Notes: generated from the letters alone by a model not told the origin. DNA of 14,610 nt from DAOUGC01 sp034429695 (GCA_034429695.1 DAOUGC010000276.1:1-14610); one strand, 5' to 3'; shown: positions 1 to 7,278, counted from the first letter of the stretch. A program made the numbers and translations.

Positions 1-246
1 CCCCGCCCCAGCATCATCACCCTCATTGTCACCCCGCAGGATTCTGTCACATTGAATTACCTGCTGCAGACCGACGCAAAACTGAACCTGGCTTTGCGCG
101 CCAACGGTGATACTGATCGTGTGGCAATCGAAGCCGTAACCCTGCAGTTCATCCTCGACCAGTACAACATCCCCAACCCGGCCAAACTGCCTTACGGCTT
201 GGAACCCTTTGAGGATGGATCAGCTCCGGTCATTCCGGTGCAATAG
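1..246 (+). CDS. cpaB: Flp pilus assembly protein CpaB/RcpC, C-terminal fragment
   Basis: This is the 3' end of a gene that begins before the window. Frame 1 is open from the first base to TAG at 244-246, giving 81 residues. The visible part reads TLIVTPQDSVTLNYLLQTD, then KLNLALRANGD, which is the conserved end of the SAF-like/RcpC region of CpaB. In that family a 'VTLxVTP..A..L..A...G.L.LALR' stretch precedes a variable tail. CpaB/RcpC is a periplasmic or cell-envelope protein of the Tad pilus that helps secretin or pilus assembly; in a monoderm its exact role is unclear. The position directly before a CpaE-TadA-TadB-TadC series fits the usual tad gene order. The TTG at 52 is internal and should not be taken as a start. 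Identity rests on a short piece plus strong context. Confidence 0.82.
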   Translation, partial: PRPSIITLIVTPQDSVTLNYLLQTDAKLNLALRANGDTDRVAIEAVTLQFILDQYNIPNPAKLPYGLEPFEDGSAPVIPVQ

Positions 247-285
247 TTTTGCAGGTTCAAGGCACACGATAAACCTGGAGTGATT

Positions 286-1515
286 ATGCCGGCGCAAGAG
301 AAAATCCGAGTGCTCATTGTTGATGACATCCCTGAAACCCGAGAAAACATTCGGAGGTTGCTGCAGTTTGATGTAAACATCGAAGTTGTGGGAATTGCTT
401 CCAGCGGCAAAGAAGCCATCGAACTGGCCAGTCAGATCAAGCCGGACGTTGTCATCATGGATATTAACATGCCGGATATGGATGGCATCACTGCCACAGA
501 ATTAATCCGGCGCAAGGTGCAGCACACCCAGGTTGTGATTTTATCGGTACAGAGCGATCAAAATTACATGCGGCGGGCCATGCTGGCTGGCGCACGGGAT
601 TTCCTCACCAAACCACCTTCCATTGATGATTTGACCGGCGCCATTCACCGCGCGGGGCAGATGGCACGGGATGAGCAAAAGAAATTGGCTCAAACCTACC
701 AACCAGCCGACGGCGGCGGTGGAGGCGGTGGAGGAAAACAGGCCAACGGCAAGATTGTCGTCGTTTACAGCCCCAAGGGTGGGGTCGGAACAACCACCAT
801 CGCCACCAATCTGGCTCTCGCGCTGCACAGTGATGACAGCAAGACCGTGTTGGTGGACGCCAACCTGCAGTTTGGTGATGTGGCTGTGTTTCTCAACGAA
901 CAGGTGAAAAACAGCGTGCTGGACCTGGCCCCCCGCGTTGAAGAACTGGATGATGAAGTCATCCAAAGCGTCACCATCGTACATCAAGCCACTGGGCTGC
1001 GCGTGGTGGCAGCCCCCACCCGTCCGGAGATGGCCGAAAAGGTCTCTTCGGAGCAGTTTGGGAAACTGTTGCAATACCTTAAGCGCATGTTCACCTACGT
1101 GGTGGTGGATACAGCCACCTATCTTACCGATGTTGTCCTGGCTGCCATCGAGAATACCGACCTGATTGTGCTGGTGACCACCCAGGAGATCCCCGCCATC
1201 AAGAATGCCAACCAGTTTATGCTTTTGACTGATGCCCTGGGGATCAAACGCGACCGAATATTGTTTGTGATGAACCGCTACGACAAGCGCATTTCCATTG
1301 CCCCTGAGAAGGTTGGAGAAAGCCTGCGACAACCCATACTGGTATCGGTTCCGTTCGATGATCGTCTGGTGGCCAACTCGGTCAATCGGGGTGTGCCTTT
1401 TGTGATTGACAATAAAATTCACCCCACCAGTCGGGCTATTTTCCAACTGGCCGATTTGGCCCGGGATCGCCTGACAAAACAGGATCCTGAACCAGAGTAC
1501 TCAAACCGCAAGTAG
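286..1515 (+). CDS. cpaE: Receiver domain-CpaE/TadZ fusion ATPase of the Tad pilus
   Basis: The protein has 409 residues in two domains. Residues 5-125 are a CheY-like receiver: acidic pair D13-D14, phosphoacceptor D59 in the IMDINMPDMDG stretch, S87 in the switch position, and K109 followed by P110. A pure glycine linker (G143-G150) joins it to a MinD/ParA-type ATPase. That domain has the deviant Walker A KGGVGTT (164-170), the A' aspartate D191 in VLVDANLQFGD, and D275 in YVVVDTA as Walker B. CpaE/TadZ places the Tad machine in the cell and is peripheral to the membrane. The Walker A has Thr where classical ParA has the second Lys, as in many CpaE/TadZ proteins. Start: ATG 286 has GGAG at 277-280, five bases away; the in-frame GTG at 280 overlaps that site and is less likely. 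It lies 39 bases after cpaB and 36 before tadA. Unlike many degenerate CpaE receivers, this one keeps all canonical residues, so real phosphorylation is possible. Confidence 0.93.
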   Translation: MPAQEKIRVLIVDDIPETRENIRRLLQFDVNIEVVGIASSGKEAIELASQIKPDVVIMDINMPDMDGITATELIRRKVQHTQVVILSVQSDQNYMRRAMLAGARDFLTKPPSIDDLTGAIHRAGQMARDEQKKLAQTYQPADGGGGGGGGKQANGKIVVVYSPKGGVGTTTIATNLALALHSDDSKTVLVDANLQFGDVAVFLNEQVKNSVLDLAPRVEELDDEVIQSVTIVHQATGLRVVAAPTRPEMAEKVSSEQFGKLLQYLKRMFTYVVVDTATYLTDVVLAAIENTDLIVLVTTQEIPAIKNANQFMLLTDALGIKRDRILFVMNRYDKRISIAPEKVGESLRQPILVSVPFDDRLVANSVNRGVPFVIDNKIHPTSRAIFQLADLARDRLTKQDPEPEYSNRK

Positions 1516-1551
1516 TTACTGCCATTCGCGCGCGAAAAGGATGCTTGATCC

Positions 1552-2943
1552 ATGTCCATCTTAAAACGCTTACAGGGCAATGATAGTCCAAATGATGCGG
1601 CGCAAAATGTTCACACCCGGCCAGCCGGCGTACCTCAACGCACAGGGGCGCCCACTGCCACACCGGGTCAGAACAGCACCTATCAAGACCTCAAGGTGCG
1701 CGTTCAGAACAAACTACTGGCGGGTCTTGACCCCACCATGGATGTCACCCGCACCGCAGAAGTACGCCGCACCATCCAGGAATTGTTTGAGCAAATCCTG
1801 AATGAGGAAAACATCATCCTCTCCCGCCCTGAGCGCGCCCGCCTGTTTGAACAGATCGCGGCGGAAATTCTGGGTTTTGGTCCAATCGAACCCCTGCTGC
1901 AGGACGAGACCATCACTGAAATCATGGTGAACGGCGCCAAGAACATCTATATTGAGCGTCGCGGCAAAATTCACCGCGTGCCGGTGGCCTTTGAAAGCAA
2001 TGAACATGTCATGCGCATCATTGACCGCATTGTAGCTCCACTGGGCCGCCGCATTGACGAATCCAGCCCGTATGTTGACGCCCGCCTGCCCGATGGCTCC
2101 CGCGTGAATGCCGTCATCCCTCCCATTTCGCTGGTGGGTCCCGTCATCACCATTCGTAAGTTCTCCAAGAACCCCATCACCATTGAGCAGCTCATTCAGT
2201 TTGGCTCGGTTTCTCCTGAGTCAATCGAGTTTCTCAAAGCCTGTGTTGAATCACGTCTCAACGTGGTGATCTCGGGTGGTACCGGTTCCGGTAAAACCAC
2301 GCTTCTCAACATCCTCTCCAGTTTCATCCCAACGGATGAGCGCATCGTCACCATTGAAAACGCCGCAGAACTCCAATTGCGCCAGGAACACGTGGTCACC
2401 CTTGAGTCGCGCCCGCCCAACATTGAAGGTCGCGGCGAGGTCACCATTCGCGACCTGGTGGTTAACGCATTGCGCATGCGCCCCGACCGCATCATCGTGG
2501 GTGAAATTCGTGACGACGCAGCGCTGGATATGTTACAGGCCATGAACACAGGCCATGACGGCTCAATGACCACAGCCCACTCCAACTCCCCGCGCGACAC
2601 CCTGTCTCGTATGGAAACCATGACCATGATGGCCGGTATGGAATTACCCGTGCGCGCCATTCGCGAGCAAATTTCATCAGCCATTGACCTGATCGTGCAT
2701 CAGGAACGCATGCGCGATGGTACGCGCAAAGTGGTCAATGTTACCGAAGTTACCGGCATGGAAGGCGATGTCATCACCCTGACCGACATCTTTGTGTTTG
2801 AACAAACCGGATACGAATCCGGCAAAGTAATCGGGCGGCTACGGGCAACCGGGCTGCGTCCCCGCTTCATGGATAAACTCGAAGCTGCTGGCATCAACCT
2901 GCCCCCGTCCATCTTTGGTCTCGGCGATCGCTTGAGAAGATAA
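1552..2943 (+). CDS. tadA: Tad pilus assembly/retraction ATPase TadA (CpaF)
   Basis: This 463-residue secretion ATPase of the VirB11/PilT superfamily, CpaF branch, is the cytoplasmic hexameric motor for Tad/Flp pilus extension and probably retraction. Residues 1-45 are a low-complexity, probably disordered leader. The N-terminal domain covers about 60-200 (FGPIEPLLQDETITEIMVNG is family-typical). The motor domain has Walker A GGTGSGKT (242-249), an Asp-box region TIENAAEL (267-274), Walker B-type RIIVGEIRD (313-321), and the His-box MNTGHDGSMTTAHS (331-344). The length is normal for CpaF. Start ATG 1552 is chosen because AAAAGG (1535-1540) lies upstream and the protein opens with MSILKRL, a common start in this family. 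The neighbours are cpaE upstream and tadB downstream, which is the standard order. The catalytic set is complete. Confidence 0.96.
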   Translation: MSILKRLQGNDSPNDAAQNVHTRPAGVPQRTGAPTATPGQNSTYQDLKVRVQNKLLAGLDPTMDVTRTAEVRRTIQELFEQILNEENIILSRPERARLFEQIAAEILGFGPIEPLLQDETITEIMVNGAKNIYIERRGKIHRVPVAFESNEHVMRIIDRIVAPLGRRIDESSPYVDARLPDGSRVNAVIPPISLVGPVITIRKFSKNPITIEQLIQFGSVSPESIEFLKACVESRLNVVISGGTGSGKTTLLNILSSFIPTDERIVTIENAAELQLRQEHVVTLESRPPNIEGRGEVTIRDLVVNALRMRPDRIIVGEIRDDAALDMLQAMNTGHDGSMTTAHSNSPRDTLSRMETMTMMAGMELPVRAIREQISSAIDLIVHQERMRDGTRKVVNVTEVTGMEGDVITLTDIFVFEQTGYESGKVIGRLRATGLRPRFMDKLEAAGINLPPSIFGLGDRLRR

Positions 2944-2989
2944 TATGAATAAAAAGATGGCGCCGGAAAAGGAAGATCACAGGTAGTCT

Positions 2990-3964
2990 ATGGACATTGG
3001 CTTTAATCCTCTTTGGTTAATTGGCGGCGGTTGCTGTCTGGCGCTCGTCCTGCTGATCATTGGCATCGTCATCTCGGTGTCCAATGAGCGGTCATTGATG
3101 GACGAACGTCTCAGTCCGTATATCGACCGGGGCGACGACCCGCGCAAACGCCGTGAACAGCAAACCCCCCTCACCGACTGGATCAATCGCAAGGTGGAAA
3201 GATCCACCCTGGGCGACAAGATTGCCCGCAATCTTGCCCGCGCTGATCTCAAAATGAAACCCGGTGAGTATGTGGCAATGGAATTTGTGGTTGCCTTTAC
3301 CGTGGGTTTGCTGGTGTGGTTTATTGGTGGAAAATCCATCTTTATTGGTGCAATTGGAGCGATCATTGGCTTTTTCCTGCCTGGCATGTACGTCAAGGGT
3401 CAACAGAAAAAGCGCCTGATTAAATTCAGTGAACAGCTTTCAGATATGCTCAACCTGATGGTGAACGGCCTGCGCGCCGGTTTCTCCACCACCCAGGCCA
3501 TGGAAGCCGTCAGCAAGGAATTGCCTCCACCCATCTGCGATGAGTTCAAGCGTGTGGTACAGGAAATGATGCTGGGTGTACCCATGGAAACCGCGCTGGA
3601 TAACCTGCTCAGGCGCATTCCATCGGATGATCTTGATCTGGTCATCACCGCCATCAACGTGCAACGCGAGGTGGGTGGTAACTTGGCGGAAATTTTGGAC
3701 ACCATTTCATTCACCATTCGCGAGCGTGTGCGTATTAAAGGTGAAATCCGTGTGCTCACCTCGCAAATTATGTACTCAGGCCGGTTCCTGTCCATCCTGC
3801 CGCTGGCAGTGATTGGCATCCTGTACCTGTTGAACCGCGAGTATATGAATGAGTTCTTCAAACCCGAAAATGTACCCTGCGGCTACATTGCTCTGGGTCT
3901 GGCAGGCCTCTTGATCATCGCCGGTTATTTTGTGATGAACAAGCTGGGTGATATCGAAGTTTAG
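2990..3964 (+). CDS. tadB: Tad pilus inner-membrane platform protein TadB
   Basis: This 324-residue type II secretion F-domain protein is the first of the two membrane platform subunits on which the TadA motor acts. A hydrophobic segment lies at about 8-30, and a hydrophobic pair at about 97-133 is split by GGKS. The cytoplasmic T2SSF helical domain spans about 146-255 and includes SDMLNLMVNGLRAGFSTTQAM and VQREVGGNLAEILD, both typical of TadB. Two C-terminal membrane segments follow at about 266-282 and 299-317. ATG 2990 has AGG at 2981-2983 just upstream. The gap after tadA is 46 bases and contains a 13-codon mini-ORF, described separately. tadC starts 14 bases after this gene. The call of TadB rather than TadC rests on order and on the RxxVQREVGGNLAE region; the pair is unambiguous as a whole. 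Confidence 0.93.
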   Translation: MDIGFNPLWLIGGGCCLALVLLIIGIVISVSNERSLMDERLSPYIDRGDDPRKRREQQTPLTDWINRKVERSTLGDKIARNLARADLKMKPGEYVAMEFVVAFTVGLLVWFIGGKSIFIGAIGAIIGFFLPGMYVKGQQKKRLIKFSEQLSDMLNLMVNGLRAGFSTTQAMEAVSKELPPPICDEFKRVVQEMMLGVPMETALDNLLRRIPSDDLDLVITAINVQREVGGNLAEILDTISFTIRERVRIKGEIRVLTSQIMYSGRFLSILPLAVIGILYLLNREYMNEFFKPENVPCGYIALGLAGLLIIAGYFVMNKLGDIEV

Positions 3965-3978
3965 TCAGGAGAACCAAC

Positions 3979-4932
3979 ATGGTACCTGTCCTTATTGTGG
4001 TCGGCATCATTCTGGTCGTCGCGGCATTTCTGGTGTACATTGGGTTACGCAACCCGCGCACCGTGGATGAGCGTGCCTTGCAGGCACGCATGGATGAGTT
4101 TATTGCACGCGGCGAGGAAGTAAACCTAGAAAAGATCGAAATGTCCCAGCCTTTCACCGAGCGTGTGGTGTACCCGCTGGCGCGCGCCTTGGGCGAACTG
4201 GCGGTCAAATTCACACCGCAAAACGCCCTCATCTCCATCTCCCGTAAACTGGAACTGGCAGGCAGCCCCGCCAGCATGGACCCATCCATGATGCTGGCAT
4301 TGCAATTCATCCTCATGGCTGTCTTTGCCGGTCTGGTGGCGCTGGTCTTTACAGTCGGATCCGCCCGCTGGCCTGTGGGTCGCGTTGTCCTGCTGGCGCT
4401 GGTGTTTGGCATTCTGGGGTTCTTTTTCCCACAATTGTGGCTCTCCAGCCGCATCGCCCGCCGCCAGAAAAGTATTCGCAAAGCCATGCCAGATGCCCTG
4501 GACCTGTTGACCATTTGCGTTGAAGCCGGCCTGGGCTTTGATGCAGCCATGTCAAAAGTGGCTGAAAAATGGGCCACCGAACTATCGCTGGCATTTGCCC
4601 GCGTCATTCAGGAAATCCAGCTTGGCAAGCTGCGTCGTGAAGCCCTGCGCGACATGGCAGATCGCATTGGTCTTTCCGAAATGACCAGTTTTGTCGCAGC
4701 AGTGATCCAATCAGAACAACTGGGTGTCAGCCTTGCCAAGGTGTTGCGCATCCAATCGGATCAAATGCGTATTCGACGCCGCCAGCTTGCCGAAGAGGAA
4801 GCCCACAAAGCGCCCATTAAAATGCTCATTCCCATGGCTTTGTTGATCTTCCCTTCGCTGATGATCGTGCTGCTCACCCCTGCCGGGTTGCGCATCATGC
4901 GTTCCTCACTGGGGGCCATGTTCTCTCCGTAG
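3979..4932 (+). CDS. tadC: Tad pilus inner-membrane platform protein TadC
   Basis: This 317-residue second platform protein belongs to the type II secretion F family. A membrane segment lies at the N-terminus (about 4-22). Two more lie at about 104-127 and 135-155, and one near the C-terminus at about 279-299. The cytoplasmic T2SSF domain begins at about 168 with the TadC signature PDALDLLTICVEAGLGFDAA (171-190), followed by a QEIQLGKLRREALRDMADR stretch. ATG 3979 has AGGAG (3967-3971) seven bases upstream, 14 bases after tadB. TadB and TadC are expected to form a hetero-oligomer that feeds prepilins to the growing pilus. The pilin, prepilin peptidase and TadE/F-like minor pilins are not in this window and may lie upstream of cpaB or elsewhere. 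The stop codon is overlapped by the comF ribosome binding site. Confidence 0.93.
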   Translation: MVPVLIVVGIILVVAAFLVYIGLRNPRTVDERALQARMDEFIARGEEVNLEKIEMSQPFTERVVYPLARALGELAVKFTPQNALISISRKLELAGSPASMDPSMMLALQFILMAVFAGLVALVFTVGSARWPVGRVVLLALVFGILGFFFPQLWLSSRIARRQKSIRKAMPDALDLLTICVEAGLGFDAAMSKVAEKWATELSLAFARVIQEIQLGKLRREALRDMADRIGLSEMTSFVAAVIQSEQLGVSLAKVLRIQSDQMRIRRRQLAEEEAHKAPIKMLIPMALLIFPSLMIVLLTPAGLRIMRSSLGAMFSP

Positions 4933-4942
4933 GAGACCCTGC

Positions 4943-5728
4943 ATGGCAACGTCACGGAGTTGGGTTTCACCAGCCCGTTCGTTGTACAGATTGATGTGGG
5001 AAGCCGTTGACTGGCTTTTCCCACCCATTTGTCCGGGTTGCGGACGGGAAGGTGAACGTTGGTGCAAGGATTGCCAGTCAGAAACACTGCCCCTGGCCGG
5101 TGATTATTGCCCGGTGTGCTGCAACCCTGCTACACACGGAAACCTTTGCTCAGAATGTGAAAAAGAAGCGCCAGCCTTTTGTGCTGCGCGCTCTTTTACT
5201 ATATATGCCGGCCCCATCAAGGAAGCCATTCACAGTCTTAAATACAGCCGCAACATCGCCATCGCCGAACCGCTGTCAGATTATCTTTTGGCAGCATTCC
5301 AGGCTGAAAAGTGGCAGGTGGATCTGGTGGTGCCGGTTCCGCTCGGCCATTCGCGCCTGATGGAACGCGGTTTCAACCAGGCTGCTGAACTTGCGCGTCC
5401 GTTTGCCTTGACAGCCGGGTTGCCCTTCTCCCCTGATGTGCTGGTGAGAAAACGCGAAACCCATGCCCAGGCGCAGCTTGGCCGCGCCGATAGAATTCAA
5501 AACCTGGCAGGTGCATTTCGAGCAGAGCAGGCACTGGTAACCGGCCGGCGCATTTTGGTGATCGATGATGTGCTCACCACCGGCGCAACCCTGCAAAATT
5601 GCGCCCTTGCCCTGCTGCAGGCAGGGGCAAGCCAGGTCTTTGGCCTGACTGTGGCTAGGGCAGGACATACCATTCACCGAAAGGAGAACATGGATATTCC
5701 CGATACAGCATCCATAAATGCCTCATAA
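4943..5728 (+). CDS. comF: ComF family zinc-finger phosphoribosyltransferase-like protein
   Basis: The protein has 261 residues. The N-terminal region carries two four-cysteine clusters, C30/C33/C41/C44 and C56/C59/C69/C72, expected to bind zinc. It is followed by the double-zinc-ribbon-linked PRTase-like domain: YAGPIKEAIHSLKYSRN (88-104), VVPVPL (129-134), RGFNQA (142-147), and the PRPP-loop motif ILVIDDVLTTGATL (204-217). ComF proteins are needed for natural transformation in several bacteria and handle incoming single-stranded DNA on the cytoplasmic side. The enzymatic reaction, if any, is not settled. The Shine-Dalgarno AGGAG (4931-4935) overlaps the tadC TAG (4930-4932), and the ATG lies 10 bases after tadC. 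This implies co-transcription and probably translational coupling with the pilus platform genes. The last 20 residues (about 241-261) are a non-conserved tail. Length and motifs are normal and nothing is missing. Confidence 0.93.
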   Translation: MATSRSWVSPARSLYRLMWEAVDWLFPPICPGCGREGERWCKDCQSETLPLAGDYCPVCCNPATHGNLCSECEKEAPAFCAARSFTIYAGPIKEAIHSLKYSRNIAIAEPLSDYLLAAFQAEKWQVDLVVPVPLGHSRLMERGFNQAAELARPFALTAGLPFSPDVLVRKRETHAQAQLGRADRIQNLAGAFRAEQALVTGRRILVIDDVLTTGATLQNCALALLQAGASQVFGLTVARAGHTIHRKENMDIPDTASINAS

Positions 5729-5761
5729 TGCCACGCCTTACATTCCTGTATAACGGGAAAT

Positions 5762-5790
5762 TTCACTTCTCTCTTGAAATAAGATATACT
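5762..5790 (+). promoter_or_regulatory. Putative sigma-70-type promoter of hpf
   Basis: TTCACT (5762-5767, 4/6 to TTGACA) is separated by 17 bases from TATACT (5785-5790, 5/6 to TATAAT). It lies 41 bases before the hpf start, in the 103-base gap after comF, so hpf can be transcribed independently of the tad-comF operon. An 8-bp palindrome GAAATTTC (5757-5764) overlaps the -35. Found by eye and not tested. Confidence 0.5.
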
Positions 5791-5831
5791 TTTCATAACC
5801 ACATAAACCTTTTATTGAAGGAGGAGTTCCA

Positions 5832-6395
5832 ATGGCTGTGGAAATGGAAATCTTCGCTCGAAACCTTGATGTAACCGATCGCATTCGTGATTATGTCGAA
5901 AAGAAAGTCACCAAGCTTGACCGGTATCTACCGGATGTGGAAGATGCGCGCGTTGACCTCTCATTTGCCAAATCAGCACGCAGCCAGGCCGATCGCTATG
6001 TGGCGCAGGTGACATTACGTGGCCGTGGTTTTATTCTCCGCTCTGAGGAACGCGCCGATGATATCTTTACAGCCATTGACAAAACGCTGGAAAAACTCCA
6101 GCGGCAGATCGAGCGCTTTAAAGGCAAGCGTACCCGCAGCCGTGATGAGGCTGTCGGACTCAAGGACGCACCCATCGTCACCGAGGTGGATGATGAAGAA
6201 AGCACCGAGCCCGTCATCGCCCGCCGCAAACAATTTACCCTTATCCCCATGGATGAGCAGGAAGCCATTGAACAGATGAGCCTGCTGGGACACGATAATT
6301 TCTTTATCTTCTACAATGTTGATTCTGCTTCGATCAACGTGCTGTATACGCGCCGCGACGGCTCATACGGCTTGATCGAGCCCAAAATCGGCTAA
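5832..6395 (+). CDS. hpf: Ribosome hibernation promoting factor, long form (HPF/RaiA family)
   Basis: The protein has 187 residues. The N-terminal S30AE domain (about 3-98) opens MEIFARNLDVTDRIRDYVEKKVTKLDRY and contains the RGFILRSEERADDIFTAIDKTLEKLQRQI region that binds near the ribosomal A/P sites. An acidic linker follows (about 105-130). The C-terminal dimerisation domain (about 132-187) carries KQFTLIPMDEQEAIEQMSLL, GHDNFFIFYNVDS and INVLYTRRDGSYGLIEP. The C-terminal domain defines the long form, which pairs 70S ribosomes into 100S dimers during starvation or stationary phase; it acts in the cytoplasm. A strong Shine-Dalgarno GGAGGAG (5820-5826) lies five bases before ATG 5832. It has its own likely promoter and a hairpin after the stop, so it is probably monocistronic. 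Length and both domains are as expected. Confidence 0.96.
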   Translation: MAVEMEIFARNLDVTDRIRDYVEKKVTKLDRYLPDVEDARVDLSFAKSARSQADRYVAQVTLRGRGFILRSEERADDIFTAIDKTLEKLQRQIERFKGKRTRSRDEAVGLKDAPIVTEVDDEESTEPVIARRKQFTLIPMDEQEAIEQMSLLGHDNFFIFYNVDSASINVLYTRRDGSYGLIEPKIG

Positions 6396-6419
6396 TCCTT
6401 TCTCACCTCTGACCCTAAT

Positions 6420-6444
6420 CGGGCTGGCAGCAACTGCCAGCCCG
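6420..6444 (+). terminator. Hairpin downstream of hpf, probable terminator
   Basis: A perfect 11-bp stem CGGGCTGGCAG / CTGCCAGCCCG with a three-base loop (CAA) starts 24 bases after the hpf stop. The following TATTGATTT is only partly T-rich, so termination may be incomplete. It separates hpf from the efp promoter. Confidence 0.65.
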
Positions 6445-6500
6445 TATTGATTTCCCCCCAAACTTATTGCGCCACTCCATCACCTCCGCCCCAACGTCGC

Positions 6501-6529
6501 TTGCCAAGGGTACTTCACTCGGTTATAAT
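6501..6529 (+). promoter_or_regulatory. Strong sigma-70-type promoter of efp
   Basis: TTGCCA (6501-6506, 5/6) is separated by exactly 17 bases from a perfect TATAAT (6524-6529). The expected transcription start is about 6535-6537, giving a leader of about 30 bases before ATG 6568. This rules against the upstream in-frame ATG at 6532 as the translation start. Confidence 0.75.
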
Positions 6530-6567
6530 TCATGGTCGTATTGAACCTGTTGAACGAGGCGGAAACC

Positions 6568-7131
6568 ATGATTGATGTTAATGATTTGAGAAAAGGCGTT
6601 ATCTTCGAGCTGGACAATAACCTGTACCGCGTGCTGGATTACCACCACAACAAAACGGGTCGGGGAAATGCATCCATTCGCATTAAAGCCCGCAATCTGC
6701 GCTCTGGCGCCACCCTTGAGAAGACCTTCCAGTCTGGCGACCGCGTCCCTGATGTGCGTCTTGATTATCACAACGTACAGTACCTGTACAATGACGGCGA
6801 AGTCTATTATTTCATGGACCAGGAAACCTTTGAGCAGTTCGGCATTAACCGTGACATCATCGGTGATTCCGCCGAATACCTCAAGGAGGAAATGGTTGTC
6901 AAACTGACCCTGTACGGGGTGGAGCCGCTGGATGTTGAGCTGCCTTCGTCGGTTGACCTCAAGGTTGTTCAGGCCGATATCGCTGTCCGCGGCGACACGG
7001 CCACCGGGGTAACCAAAAAAGTGACTGTTGAAACCGGCGCACGCGTGGATGTCCCCCTGTTCGTGAATGAAGGCGACACCATCCGCGTCAATACCGAAAC
7101 CGGTGAGTATGTAACCCGTGTAAATGCCTGA
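6568..7131 (+). CDS. efp: Elongation factor P (Arg32 type)
   Basis: The protein has 187 residues and three beta-barrel domains. It starts MIDVNDLRKGVIFELDNNLY, the usual EF-P opening. Domain I carries the tRNA-facing loop NKTGRGNAS with arginine at position 32, where E. coli-type proteins have the modified lysine. Domains II-III include PDVRLDYHNVQYLYNDGEVYYF, GVEPLDVELPSSVDLKV, and the EF-P C-terminal signature with GDTATGVTKKVTVETGARVDVPLFVNEGD near 145-175. EF-P enters the ribosomal E site and relieves stalling at polyproline stretches. ATG 6568 has a GAGGCGG Shine-Dalgarno (6556-6562) and sits downstream of the predicted transcription start. The in-frame ATG 6532 lies at or before that start and would add 12 residues atypical of the family. 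Arg32 is known in Thermus and in the EarP-rhamnosylated group; whether it is modified here cannot be told. Confidence 0.96.
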   Translation: MIDVNDLRKGVIFELDNNLYRVLDYHHNKTGRGNASIRIKARNLRSGATLEKTFQSGDRVPDVRLDYHNVQYLYNDGEVYYFMDQETFEQFGINRDIIGDSAEYLKEEMVVKLTLYGVEPLDVELPSSVDLKVVQADIAVRGDTATGVTKKVTVETGARVDVPLFVNEGDTIRVNTETGEYVTRVNA

Positions 7132-7172
7132 TCTTTGACACGCGGTTGACAATCAGAGCAATTCACCATAAA

Positions 7173-7192
7173 CTGTCCCCTAACGGGGACAG
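7173..7192. terminator. Hairpin after efp, possible terminator
   Basis: A perfect 8-bp stem CTGTCCCC / GGGGACAG with a TAAC loop starts 42 bases after the efp stop. It is not followed by a T-tract on the + strand (ATGATTATACG), so intrinsic termination is uncertain. It may instead be an RNA 3'-end stabiliser or a dispersed palindrome. The rest of the 147-base gap up to 7279 shows no convincing promoter, although one is expected there. Confidence 0.4.
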
Positions 7193-7278
7193 ATGATTAT
7201 ACGCAAATCGCCCCAATAATTACTGCTACCATTCTTGTCTTTGCATTACGCGTTTAAACGCATGGAAATGATTGAAAC

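Noticed and set aside
541..1446. A 301-codon open frame on the - strand, antisense to cpaE
   Set aside because: It lies fully inside cpaE, which has clear receiver and ATPase motifs. The translated product is His-rich and shows no domain, as expected for an antisense shadow.
3915..4607. A 230-codon open frame on the - strand over tadB/tadC
   Set aside because: It is opposite the well-supported tadC coding frame. The product is rich in Arg, Ser and Thr with no recognisable domain and no plausible ribosome binding site.
6532..6567. Upstream in-frame ATG extending EF-P by 12 residues
   Set aside because: It coincides with the predicted transcription start (TATAAT at 6524-6529) and lacks a Shine-Dalgarno. 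EF-P proteins begin at the MIDVNDLR position.
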